Assembly: GCA_040751755.1 (NCBI GenBank)
Contig: JBFMHC010000009.1
Span: forward strand, 62,001 to 126,000
DNA from: PFJX01 sp040751755
Lineage (GTDB): Bacteria > Pseudomonadota > Gammaproteobacteria > Burkholderiales > Thiobacillaceae
Length of the DNA stretch: 64,000 nt
Direction: 5' to 3'
Under the pieces are notes generated by a model. That model was not told the DNA's origin. It did not search any database and saw only the letters and a list, made by a program, of their open reading frames with translations. Shown in pieces: positions 1 to 7,566 of the stretch (position 1 is its first letter; each line of letters begins with the position of its first letter). The position numbers were made by a program, and so were the translations under genes.

Positions 1-248
1 GCGCCCAGGATCACCAGGGAGAAGCGCCGCTCCAGGTGGCTCTCCTTGAGGTGGCGCACGGTGGCGCCGATGCCGAGGAAGACGCTGGCGACCTTGTGCG
101 TCGCCAGCGCCACGCCGAACGGCAGGCCGAGGAAGATCAGCATGGGGAACTGGATCAGCCCGGCGCCGCCGCCGGAGAGGGCGGAGAACCAGTTGGCGAC
201 GAAGGAGGCGACGAAGAGGATGGCCTGGTCGGCAAGGTCCAGGGTCAT
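1..248 (-). CDS. TauE/SafE family sulfite/sulfonate exporter (3' part outside window)
   Basis: Only the N-terminal ~82 residues lie in the window; the gene runs off the left edge. Translated from the ATG at 248 it gives a hydrophobic segment followed by a Gly-rich turn (SALSGGGAGLIQFPMLIF) and a second segment ending in ATHKVAS. This GGG...Q.P.L....G.P...A.ATHK pattern is typical of TauE/SafE (DUF81) membrane transporters, which export sulfite, sulfoacetate or related anions. Family membership is fairly secure but the substrate cannot be told. The sulfur-related genes elsewhere in the window fit a sulfur anion. Confidence 0.75.
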   Translation of the reverse strand, partial: MTLDLADQAILFVASFVANWFSALSGGGAGLIQFPMLIFLGLPFGVALATHKVASVFLGIGATVRHLKESHLERRFSLVILG

Positions 249-284
249 GGGCTGGGCATCCGTCGGTGAGACGCGGCCTGATCG

Positions 285-362
285 GCCGCCACCCTCTCCC
301 CTGCCCCTCTCCCCTCGAGGGAGAGGGGTGCAAGTTCCCTGCCCCCTGGAGGGGGAGGGTTA
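285..362. repeat. REP-like palindromic extragenic element
   Basis: The gap between the TauE gene and the DUF190 gene carries two consecutive C-rich/G-rich palindromes: CCCCTCTCCCTCGAGGGAGAGGGG-type around 306-328 and CCCCCTGGAGGGGG around 342-356. Similar C/G-run palindromes lie at 7463-7489 and 60164-60203. They have no U-tract and look like dispersed extragenic repeats that may act as mRNA 3' stabilisers. The rest of 249-480 holds only a GCCGGGC/GCCCGGC hairpin near 447-463 and no credible gene. Confidence 0.5.
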
Positions 363-480
363 GGGACCAGCCCGAAGGACGCAGGACGCAACTTTGTTGC
401 GGTCCCGAGCATCGCGAGGGATGGGCCACAGGCCCACAGAGGGGGGGCCGGGCGGAGCCCGGCAAGCGATTTTGACAAGC

Positions 481-819
481 TCACAGACCCAATCCACTCA
501 TTGGACCGGCCCGGTCACCCCCCACGCGCACCGGATAGGTGATGTACAACAGTTGCAGGCCGGCCGCGCCGACGCTCGCGATGAGCGTCTCGATCGTCTC
601 GCGCGGGGCGAAGAACTCGACCGCCTCGGGCAGCTTGCCGGCCAGTTCGAAGAAGTGTTCCTCGCGCAAGCCGTGGCGACCGAAGCCGGCGGACGCGCGG
701 AAGGCGGTGCCGCCGGGGATGCCCGCCGCCTTGGCCTGGGCGAACAGCCAGTCGCCGATGGCCTGGTGCTCGAAGCGCATCCCCTCCTCGACGTAGAAAC
801 GCACACACAACATGTCCAT
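481..819 (-). CDS. DUF190 family protein
   Basis: A 112-residue soluble protein starting MDMLCVRFYVEEGMRFEH, the usual size and opening of DUF190 proteins, which have a PII-like ferredoxin fold. It contains the family-type stretch GIPGGTAFRASAGFG. The ATG at 819 lies 2 nt after the crcB stop, so it is the downstream gene of a crcB-DUF190 pair, a common arrangement. Its role is not established; association with fluoride or ion export is inferred from linkage. Confidence 0.8.
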   Translation of the reverse strand: MDMLCVRFYVEEGMRFEHQAIGDWLFAQAKAAGIPGGTAFRASAGFGRHGLREEHFFELAGKLPEAVEFFAPRETIETLIASVGAAGLQLLYITYPVRVGGDRAGPMSGLGL

Positions 820-821
820 GG

Positions 822-1199
822 TCAGCCCCTTGCGATGGCGTAGGTCCACACCCCCAGCGCGGTCATCGCCAGCGAGCCGAGCAGGTGCAGGCCGGCGGCG
901 AACAGGGCCCAGCCGAGCTGGCCGCGGCTGATGAGGGTGAAGACCTCGGCGGAGAAGGTGGAGAAGGTGGTGAGGCCGCCGAGGAAGCCCGTGATGGCGA
1001 ACAGGCGCCACTCCGGCGGCAGGCCCGGGTGCTGGGCGAAGAAGGCGATGGCGACGCCGATCAGGTAGCCGCCGGCGAGGTTGGCGGCCAGGGTGCCCAT
1101 GGGGATGGTGGCGAGCAGCGGGTTGAGCCACAGGCCCAGGCCCCAGCGCAGCCAGGCGCCGAGGGCGGCGCCGATGCCGATGGCAACAAATGCAGTCAT
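822..1199 (-). CDS. crcB: Fluoride channel CrcB/Fluc
   Basis: 125 residues with four predicted membrane segments, the standard size for a Fluc subunit that dimerises into a fluoride-selective channel. Recognisable features are the N-terminal G..LG..LRWGLG, the Asn-containing TLAANLAGGYLIG helix and the signature GFLGGLTTFSTFSAE, which carries the TM3 break and the phenylalanine box. It is first gene of the pair with DUF190. The 61 nt between it and glgP show no fluoride riboswitch resemblance, so regulation by fluoride is not evident. Confidence 0.93.
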   Translation of the reverse strand: MTAFVAIGIGAALGAWLRWGLGLWLNPLLATIPMGTLAANLAGGYLIGVAIAFFAQHPGLPPEWRLFAITGFLGGLTTFSTFSAEVFTLISRGQLGWALFAAGLHLLGSLAMTALGVWTYAIARG

Positions 1200-1260
1200 C
1201 GGTGCGCAGTCGGCAGTACACAGCCACTGCTGACTGACGACTGCCCGCTGGACACTGGCC

Positions 1261-3813
1261 TCACAGCCACACCATCAGCCCCGTCTCGAACGGATGGGTG
1301 AGCAGCTCGTGGTAGGGGTAGACGCGCACCCGGTAGATGAGGCGGCCGCACAGCTCAGGCATCAGTTCCAGCTGGAACAGGCTCTCGGCGCCGTCCTGGC
1401 CCGCGGGCTGCAGGGGGAAGGACTGCAGTTCCTTCTCCTGCCCCGCCTTGGTGGCGCGTCCCACCAGGACCTCGACGCGCACGTCCTCGGGGGCGAGGCC
1501 GTTCAGGTGCGCGGCGACGGTGACGTTCATGGTCTCGCCGAAGGTCAGGCGCGCCCGCGGTTCGTCGACACGCCGCAGGGAAACCCCATGCCATGCCTGG
1601 CGCACCTTGGACTTCCAGGCGGCGAGCTGTTCGGAGGCGGCGAAGTTGTTATCCGAGTAGCGCCGCCACTGGCGCGAGGCCGGGGCGTAGAAGCGGTTCA
1701 CGTACTCCATGACCATGCGCGTGGCGTTGAAGCGCGGCAGCAGGGTGGCGATGGAACGCTTGGCCATGTGCACCCACTCGGACGAGAAGCCGAGTTCGTG
1801 GCGCCGGTAATACATGGGGATGACCTGGTCCTGCAGCAGCTCGTAGAGGGTCTGGCTGTCCTCGCGGTTGCGGCGCGCGTCGTCGTAGTACTCCGGCGCG
1901 GGCTTGATCGCCCAGCCGTTCTCGCCGTCGTAGCCTTCCTCCCACCAGCCGTCGGTGACCGAGAGGTTGAGCACGCCGTTCATGGCCGCCTTCATGCCCG
2001 AGGTGCCGGAGGCCTCCAGGGGATAGATGGGGTTGTTGAGCCACACGTCGCAGCCGGACACGAGGCGGCGCGACAGGCCCAGGTCGTAGCCCTCGACCAT
2101 CAGCAGCCGGCCCTCGAACTCGGGCCAGCGCGAGATCTCGTGGATGCGGCGGATCAGCTCCTGGCCGGGCTTGTCGGCCGGGTGGGCCTTGCCGGCGAAG
2201 ATGAACAGCACCGGCCGGTCCGCGTCCTTGATGATCTGGCGCAGCCAGTCCATGTTCTCGAACATCAGGGTGGCGCGCTTGTAGGTGGCGAAGCGGCGCG
2301 CGAAACCGATGGTCAGCACGTTGGGGTCGAGCGGATTGGCGTACTTGAGCATGCGCTCCAGGTGCGCCGGCGAGCCGTGGTTGCGCAGGTGCTGCTGCGT
2401 CACGCGGTAGCGGATGGAGTGCAGCATCTGCGTCTTGATCGCCTGGTGCACAGACCAGAAGTGATGGTCCGGGATGCTCTCCACCTTCTGCCAGAACTCG
2501 ATGTCGGTGAGACGGCGGCGCCATTCGTAGCCGAGCTTGCTGTCGAACAGGTCCTGCCACTCCTGCGACAGGAAGGTGGAGACGTGCACGCCGTTGGTGA
2601 TGTACTCCATGGGCGACTCGGCGGGCGAGATCTGTGGCCACATGTCCGAGAGGATGCGCGAGGACACGCCGCCGTGGATGCGCGACACGCCGTTGTGGTG
2701 GCGCGAGCCGTTCAACGCCAGCTTGGTCATGTTGAAGTCCTGGCCGTGGCCGGCGCCGCCCAGGTGCATGAACTCCTCGCGGCTGATGCCCAGGTCGGTG
2801 CAGCAGCGGCCGAAGTAGTCCCAGATCATGTCCTCGGCGAAGTGGTCGTGGCCCGCCGGCACCGGGGTGTGGGTGGTGAACACGGTGGACGCGGCCACCG
2901 CCTCCAGGGCGGCGTGGAAGGACAGGCCCTGCATGACCTTGCGGCGCACCCGCTCCAGCACCAGGAAGGCGGCGTGGCCCTCGTTGATGTGGTAGGCGGT
3001 GGGCTTGATGCCCATCAGCTCCAGCGCGCGCATGCCGCCGATGCCCAGCACCATCTCCTGCTGGATGCGCGTGTGCTTGTCGCCGCCGTAGAGCTGGTGC
3101 GTGATGTAGCGGTCTTCCGGGCGGTTGTTCGGCAGGTCGGTGTCGAGCAGGCACAGGCGCACGTGGCCGATGCGCGCCTCCCACACCTTCACCTCCACGG
3201 TGCGCCCCGGCAGCTCCATCTCGATATGCACCTCATTGCCGTCCTCGGACAGCGCCGGGCGCATGGGCAGGTCGTCGAAATCGGAATCGGTGTAGGTGGC
3301 GATCTGGTTGCCGTCGTTGTCGATGCGCTGCGAGAAGTAGCCCTGGCGGTACAGCAGCCCCACGGCGACGAAGGGCAGGCGCATGTCGGAGGCGGACTTG
3401 CAATGGTCGCCGGCGAGGATGCCGAGGCCGCCTGAATACACCGGGAAGCTCTCGTGGAAGCCGAACTCGGCGCAGAAGTAGGCGACCAGGTCGCCCGGCT
3501 TCAGGTCGATGGGCATGTCGCGCCGCAGCGGCTCGCTCATGTAGGTGTCGAACGCGGACAGCACGCGGTTGTAGCTGCCGAGGAAGATGTGGTCCTCCGC
3601 CGCCTCGGTCAGGCGGTCCTCGTCGACGCGCTTCAGGAAGGCCTTGGGGTTGTGGTTCACCGCGTCCCACAGGCCGGGGTGCAGGCGCGCGAACAGGGTG
3701 CGCGTGGGGCGGTCCCAGGCGTAGGCCAGGTTCTCCGCCAGCTCGGACAGGCGCGCGAGGCGGCGGGGGATGCGCGGATTGACTTCCAGGACGAAGGGCG
3801 TGCCGGGTTTCAT
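1261..3813 (-). CDS. glgP: Alpha-glucan phosphorylase (GT35)
   Basis: 850 residues. The N-terminal ~120 residues match the DUF3417 region of the shorter alpha-glucan phosphorylases (RLARLSELAENLAYAWDRPT), followed by the GT35 catalytic region. The PLP-binding lysine is in GTSGMKAAMNG at about residue 608. The enzyme releases glucose-1-phosphate from glycogen or maltodextrins in the cytoplasm. The length and DUF3417 place it with the AgpA/Thermotoga-type phosphorylases rather than E. coli MalP. A GGGAAG ribosome site precedes the ATG. No other glycogen genes are visible nearby. Confidence 0.93.
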   Translation of the reverse strand: MKPGTPFVLEVNPRIPRRLARLSELAENLAYAWDRPTRTLFARLHPGLWDAVNHNPKAFLKRVDEDRLTEAAEDHIFLGSYNRVLSAFDTYMSEPLRRDMPIDLKPGDLVAYFCAEFGFHESFPVYSGGLGILAGDHCKSASDMRLPFVAVGLLYRQGYFSQRIDNDGNQIATYTDSDFDDLPMRPALSEDGNEVHIEMELPGRTVEVKVWEARIGHVRLCLLDTDLPNNRPEDRYITHQLYGGDKHTRIQQEMVLGIGGMRALELMGIKPTAYHINEGHAAFLVLERVRRKVMQGLSFHAALEAVAASTVFTTHTPVPAGHDHFAEDMIWDYFGRCCTDLGISREEFMHLGGAGHGQDFNMTKLALNGSRHHNGVSRIHGGVSSRILSDMWPQISPAESPMEYITNGVHVSTFLSQEWQDLFDSKLGYEWRRRLTDIEFWQKVESIPDHHFWSVHQAIKTQMLHSIRYRVTQQHLRNHGSPAHLERMLKYANPLDPNVLTIGFARRFATYKRATLMFENMDWLRQIIKDADRPVLFIFAGKAHPADKPGQELIRRIHEISRWPEFEGRLLMVEGYDLGLSRRLVSGCDVWLNNPIYPLEASGTSGMKAAMNGVLNLSVTDGWWEEGYDGENGWAIKPAPEYYDDARRNREDSQTLYELLQDQVIPMYYRRHELGFSSEWVHMAKRSIATLLPRFNATRMVMEYVNRFYAPASRQWRRYSDNNFAASEQLAAWKSKVRQAWHGVSLRRVDEPRARLTFGETMNVTVAAHLNGLAPEDVRVEVLVGRATKAGQEKELQSFPLQPAGQDGAESLFQLELMPELCGRLIYRVRVYPYHELLTHPFETGLMVWL

Positions 3814-3859
3814 CTTTTTCTTCCCTGTTGCTGAACCAGTGGCCGTGGCGGAGCAAACA

Positions 3860-4408
3860 TCACGCCAGGCGGATGAAGTGCTCGCGGTAGTACTTGAGTT
3901 CCTCGATGGATTCCATGATGTCCGCCAGCGCCGTGTGGTTGTTGGCCTTCTTGAAGCCGTCCTTCAGCTCCGGACGCCAGCGCGCGGCGAGTTCCTTGAG
4001 CGTGGAGACGTCGAGGTTGCGGTAGTGGAAATACGCCTCGAGCTGGGGCATGTGGCGCGCCAGGAAGCGGCGGTCCTGGCAGATGGAGTTGCCGCACATG
4101 GGCGAGACGCGCTTGCCGACGTGGCGCTGCATGAAGGCCAGCATCTGCTGTTCCACATGCGACTCGGCGAGCGGCGAGGCCTTGACCTTGTCGATCAGGC
4201 CGGACTTGCCGTGCGTGCCCTTGTTCCAGCTGTCCATGCCGTCGAGCACCGCGTCGGACTGGTGCACCACCAGCACGGGGCCTTCCTCGACGATGTTGAG
4301 GTCCTTGTCGGTGACCACCAGGGCCACCTCGATGATCTTGTCGTTGTCAGGGTCCAGACCGGTCATTTCCATGTCGATCCAGACCAGATGCGTAGCAACT
4401 TGCGCCAT
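3860..4408 (-). CDS. orn: Oligoribonuclease
   Basis: 182 residues beginning MAQVATHLVWIDMEMTGLD, with the DEDDh exonuclease residues visible: D/E in WIDMEMTGLDP, D in the RRFL region, and H/D in NNHTALADI. Orn degrades RNA and pGpG dinucleotides. It therefore completes c-di-GMP turnover started by the EAL and HD-GYP proteins encoded in this window. An upstream in-frame extension exists, but the ATG at 4408 gives the exact family length. It is divergent from the M48 protease gene. Confidence 0.95.
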   Translation of the reverse strand: MAQVATHLVWIDMEMTGLDPDNDKIIEVALVVTDKDLNIVEEGPVLVVHQSDAVLDGMDSWNKGTHGKSGLIDKVKASPLAESHVEQQMLAFMQRHVGKRVSPMCGNSICQDRRFLARHMPQLEAYFHYRNLDVSTLKELAARWRPELKDGFKKANNHTALADIMESIEELKYYREHFIRLA

Positions 4409-4446
4409 AAAAACCTTTTCGCGGAGCGGTAAAAAACGAGCAACCC

Positions 4447-4459
4447 ATTGTGGCACAAT
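4447..4459. promoter_or_regulatory. Perfect inverted repeat ATTGTG-G-CACAAT in the orn/M48 divergent region
   Basis: The 163-nt region between the divergent orn and M48 starts holds a perfect 6-1-6 palindrome. CACAAT could also serve as a -10-like element on either strand. It may be an operator or simply overlapping divergent promoters; no specific regulator is recognisable. Confidence 0.3.
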
Positions 4460-4571
4460 CCCCCAGGCCACGCGCCCGCCGACGGTATCCCCTTCATTTG
4501 ACGCGGGTTTTTCAGCGCCACGAACGCGCCGGTCGCGGGCACGATTTCCGGAATTTCTCATCCAACCGAGC

Positions 4572-5834
4572 ATGCCCTCGTTCACCAACGTCTTCCTCGC
4601 CGCCCTGATCGTCACCTTCGGCCTCAAGCTGTGGCTGCTGCTGCGCCAGATGCGCCACGTCTGGACGCACCGCGACGCGCCGCCCGCGGCCTTCGCCGCC
4701 GCCATCCCGCTGGCCGAGCACCAGAAGGCGGCGTCCTACACCCTCGCCAAGGCGCGCCTGGGCCTGGCCCATCTGGCCGTCGAGGCCGGGCTGCTGCTCG
4801 CCTTCACCCTCGGCGGCGGCCTGCAGGCCCTGCATGATGGTCTGGCTGCCCATATCGACTCGCCCCTCCTCGCCGGCACCGCCCTGCTCGTCGGCATGGC
4901 GCTGATCAGCGGCGCGGTGGAGCTGCCCCTGGGCCTGTGGGGCCAGTTCCGCGTCGAGGCGCGCTTCGGCTTCAACCGCCAGACCCTGGGCGGCTTCGTC
5001 GCCGACCTGGCGAAGCAGCTGCTGCTCGGCCTCGTCATCGGCGCGCCGCTCATCCTGCTGGTGCTGTGGCTCATGGGCATCATGGGCGAGGCCTGGTGGC
5101 TGTGGGTGTGGGGCGTGTGGATGGGCTTCAACCTGCTGGTGCTGGCGCTCTACCCCACCGTGATCGCACCCCTGTTCAACAAGTTCACCCCCCTGCCCGA
5201 CCAGGCCCTGCGCGCACGCATCGAGGCCCTGCTCGCGCGCGCCGGCTTCCAGTCCAGCGGCGTGTTCGTGATGGACGGCTCCAAGCGCTCCAGCCACGGC
5301 AACGCCTACTTCACCGGCCTGGGCAAATCGAAACGCATCGTCTTCTACGACACCCTGCTCAACCAGCTCTCGCCGGACCAGATCGAGGCGGTGCTGGCGC
5401 ACGAGCTGGGCCACTTCCACCACCGCCACATCGTCAAGCGCATCGGCTTCATGTTCGTGTTCTCGCTCGGCCTGCTGGCGCTGCTGGCCTGGCTCAAGGG
5501 CGCGCCCTGGTTCCACCCGGCGCTGGGCGTGGCCGCGGCCACCGACGCCACCACCCTGGCCCTGTTCTTCCTCGTCCTGCCGGTGTTCCTGTTCCCGCTC
5601 ACGCCGCTGATGAGCCTGTATTCGCGCAAGCACGAGTTCCAGGCCGACGCCTTCGCCGCGCGCCACAGCGCCCCGGCGCACCTGATCAGCGCCCTGGTGC
5701 GCCTGTACCGCGACAACGCCAGCACGCTCACGCCGGACCCGGTGTATTCGCTGTTCTACGACAGCCACCCCAAGGCGGTGGAGCGGATCGCCAAGCTGGA
5801 CAGCTATAACCAGACAGCACCACAACCGGCCTGA
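4572..5834 (+). CDS. M48 family (Ste24/CAAX-prenyl-protease-like) membrane metallopeptidase
   Basis: 420 residues from the ATG at 4572, with an N-terminal membrane helix and several further hydrophobic segments. The zinc motif HELGHFHHRH is at residues 277-286, with the downstream Glu ligand in SRKHEFQADAFAARH. The layout matches the Ste24 type of M48 peptidase rather than HtpX. It probably does quality control or processing at the inner membrane. The longer upstream reading frame crosses orn and is not used. Substrate unknown. Confidence 0.9.
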   Translation: MPSFTNVFLAALIVTFGLKLWLLLRQMRHVWTHRDAPPAAFAAAIPLAEHQKAASYTLAKARLGLAHLAVEAGLLLAFTLGGGLQALHDGLAAHIDSPLLAGTALLVGMALISGAVELPLGLWGQFRVEARFGFNRQTLGGFVADLAKQLLLGLVIGAPLILLVLWLMGIMGEAWWLWVWGVWMGFNLLVLALYPTVIAPLFNKFTPLPDQALRARIEALLARAGFQSSGVFVMDGSKRSSHGNAYFTGLGKSKRIVFYDTLLNQLSPDQIEAVLAHELGHFHHRHIVKRIGFMFVFSLGLLALLAWLKGAPWFHPALGVAAATDATTLALFFLVLPVFLFPLTPLMSLYSRKHEFQADAFAARHSAPAHLISALVRLYRDNASTLTPDPVYSLFYDSHPKAVERIAKLDSYNQTAPQPA

Positions 5835-5859
5835 AGGCCTTTCGAGAGGAGGTTCGACC

Positions 5860-6174
5860 ATGAAGCACCGCATGCACACCCTCGCCCTGATGTTCGCGCT
5901 CGCCGCCGCCCCGGCCCTGGCCGCCCCCTTCGCCAGCGGCAAGGCCGCCGACGGCAAGGCCCTGCACGCGAAGAAATGCGCGGGCTGCCACGTCGGCCGC
6001 TTCGGCGGCGATGGCAGCAAGATCTACACGCGCGCCGACCGCCGCGTGAAGAACGCCTCCGCGCTGGCGCAGCAGATCACCACCTGCAATTCCATGCTCG
6101 GCAACGAGCTATTCCCCGAGGACGAGGCCAACCTGGGCGCCTACCTCAACCAGACCTACTACAAGTTCAAATGA
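5860..6174 (+). CDS. Small periplasmic monohaem cytochrome c
   Basis: 104 residues with a clear signal peptide (cleavage likely after ...APALA) and one haem-binding CAGCH at residues 40-44. A candidate axial Met is in TCNSMLGNE near residue 78. A strong GAGAGGAGG ribosome site lies upstream. It is a class-I-like electron carrier, but the partner is unknown. It starts 25 nt after the protease gene. Confidence 0.88.
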   Translation: MKHRMHTLALMFALAAAPALAAPFASGKAADGKALHAKKCAGCHVGRFGGDGSKIYTRADRRVKNASALAQQITTCNSMLGNELFPEDEANLGAYLNQTYYKFK

Positions 6175-6210
6175 ACCCGTCGGGCAGCCGCCCGGCATCG
6201 CTTTAGATTT

Positions 6211-6224
6211 AGAGAGAGAGAGAG
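6211..6224 (+). repeat. (AG)7 dinucleotide repeat overlapping a ribosome-binding site
   Basis: Seven AG units run directly into GGAAAG, 5-8 nt before the phhB ATG. Changes in copy number would alter the Shine-Dalgarno region of the gene. Confidence 0.75.
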
Positions 6225-6231
6225 GAAAGCC

Positions 6232-6576
6232 ATGTCCGAGACCTTCTGCGACCTCGCCAAGGGCAAGTGCAAGCCCTGCGAGGGCGGCATCCCCCCGCTC
6301 AGCGCCGACGAGATCACCGCGCTCATGCCCCGGCTGTCCAGGGACTGGAGCGTGGTGGACGGCAAGCTGCGGCGCGATTTCAAGTTCGCCGACCACTACG
6401 TCACCATGACCTTCGTCAACGCCGTCGCCTGGGTCTCGCACCAGCAGGGCCACCACCCGGACCTGGGCGTGGGCTACAACACCTGCCGGGTGGAATACAT
6501 CACCCACGCCATCAACGGCCTGTCGGAGTCCGACTTCATCTGCGCCGCCAAGATCGACGCCCTGTTCGAGCTGTGA
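6232..6576 (+). CDS. phhB: Pterin-4a-carbinolamine dehydratase
   Basis: 114 residues carrying the family signature around GHHPDLGVGYN and the C-terminal ITHAINGLSESDFICAAKID. The enzyme dehydrates 4a-hydroxytetrahydropterin and so regenerates the cofactor of aromatic amino acid hydroxylases. No phenylalanine hydroxylase is in the window; in bacteria the gene often stands alone. The Cys-containing N-terminus (CDLAKGKCKPC) is common in proteobacterial members. Confidence 0.93.
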   Translation: MSETFCDLAKGKCKPCEGGIPPLSADEITALMPRLSRDWSVVDGKLRRDFKFADHYVTMTFVNAVAWVSHQQGHHPDLGVGYNTCRVEYITHAINGLSESDFICAAKIDALFEL

Positions 6577-6592
6577 TGCGGGGCCGCGCCTG

Positions 6593-7456
6593 ATGCCGAC
6601 CGGCCGCGTCATCGCCGCACACGGCCGCCACTTCCTGGTGGACGACGGCGCCTCGGTCACCGAGTGCGTGACGCGCGGCAAGAAGGGCGGCGTGGCGTGC
6701 GGCGATCGCGTCCGCTTCAGCCACACGCACCAGGACAGCGGCGTGATCGAGGCGGTCGAGCCCCGCCACAACCTGCTCTACCGCTCCGACGAATTCCGTT
6801 CCAAGCTCATCGCCGCCAACGTCGACCAGGTGCTGGTGGTGGTCGCCGCGGTACCGCTGTTCCGCGAGGAACTGCTGATCCGCTGCCTGGTGGCCTGCGA
6901 GGCGGCGGACATCCCCGCGCACATCGTCCTCAACAAGATCGACCTGCCCGAGACCGCCGCCCTGGCCGGGCATCTCAAGCACTACGAGGCGCTCGGCTAC
7001 CCCGTCACCCGCGTCTCCGCCCTCGGCGACCTGGGCGCGCTGGAGGCGGACCTGGCGGGCAGGACCAGCGTGCTGGTGGGCGCCTCCGGCATGGGCAAGA
7101 GCAGCCTGCTCAACCGCCTGGTGCCCGAGGCGAACGCCGCGGTGGGCGAGATCTCGGTGGCGCTCGACGCCGGCCGCCACACCACCACGCACGCGCGCCT
7201 CTACCCGCTGGCCAACGGCGGCGCCCTCATCGACTCGCCCGGCATGCAGGAATTCGGCCTCAGGCACCTGAACCAGCACGAACTGATGGGCGCCTTTCCG
7301 GAGATCCGCGAACGCCTGGGGCAGTGCCGCTTCCACAACTGCCGCCATCTCAAGGAACCCGGCTGCGCGGTGCTGGCGGCGGCCGAGGCGGGCGAGATCC
7401 TGCCCAGCCGCCTGCGCGTCTATCACAGCCTGCTGAAAGGGCAGATGACGGATTGA
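6593..7456 (+). CDS. rsgA: Ribosome small-subunit-dependent GTPase A
   Basis: 287 residues with the circularly permuted GTPase order of RsgA. An N-terminal OB-fold comes first, then G4 (NKID) ahead of the P-loop GASGMGKS (residues 163-170), then G3 (DSPGMQ). The C-terminal zinc site follows (CRFHNCRHLKEPGC). It matures 30S ribosomal subunits. It begins 16 nt after phhB and is probably cotranscribed. Confidence 0.96.
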   Translation: MPTGRVIAAHGRHFLVDDGASVTECVTRGKKGGVACGDRVRFSHTHQDSGVIEAVEPRHNLLYRSDEFRSKLIAANVDQVLVVVAAVPLFREELLIRCLVACEAADIPAHIVLNKIDLPETAALAGHLKHYEALGYPVTRVSALGDLGALEADLAGRTSVLVGASGMGKSSLLNRLVPEANAAVGEISVALDAGRHTTTHARLYPLANGGALIDSPGMQEFGLRHLNQHELMGAFPEIRERLGQCRFHNCRHLKEPGCAVLAAAEAGEILPSRLRVYHSLLKGQMTD

Positions 7457-7462
7457 GTGGGC

Positions 7463-7489
7463 GTCCCCTCCCCCGCCGGGAGGGGGGAC
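7463..7489. repeat. GC-rich hairpin after rsgA (REP-like or terminator stem)
   Basis: GTCCCCTCCC followed by GGGAGGGGGGAC forms a strong stem immediately after the rsgA stop. There is no U-tract. Sequence style resembles the element near 285-362. Confidence 0.45.
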
Positions 7490-7498
7490 CGCCTTACA

Positions 7499-7539
7499 TT
7501 GACCCACATCAAGGTCGGCTACCGCCGGGGCGCTAGGAT
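7499..7539 (+). promoter_or_regulatory. FNR/DNR-type promoter of nnrS
   Basis: TTGACCCACATCAA (7499-7512) matches the FNR/DNR consensus TTGAT-N4-ATCAA at 9 of 10 positions. A -10-like TAGGAT lies at 7534-7539. The box centre falls about 41 nt upstream of the implied transcription start, the classical position for class II activation by FNR-family proteins. This fits nnrS genes known to be controlled by NO- or oxygen-sensing CRP/FNR regulators. Confidence 0.75.
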
Positions 7540-7566
7540 GCTCGCACCCTGTCTTCCGCCGTGCCC

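Noticed and set aside
1200..1260. Fluoride riboswitch before crcB
   Set aside because: The 60-nt spacer lacks the crcB-motif conserved segments and is too short to hold the structure plus a promoter.
1294..3435. A 713-codon open frame on the plus strand opposite glgP
   Set aside because: It is antisense to a clear enzyme gene; its His/Val/Ala-rich composition is the usual mirror of high-GC coding DNA.
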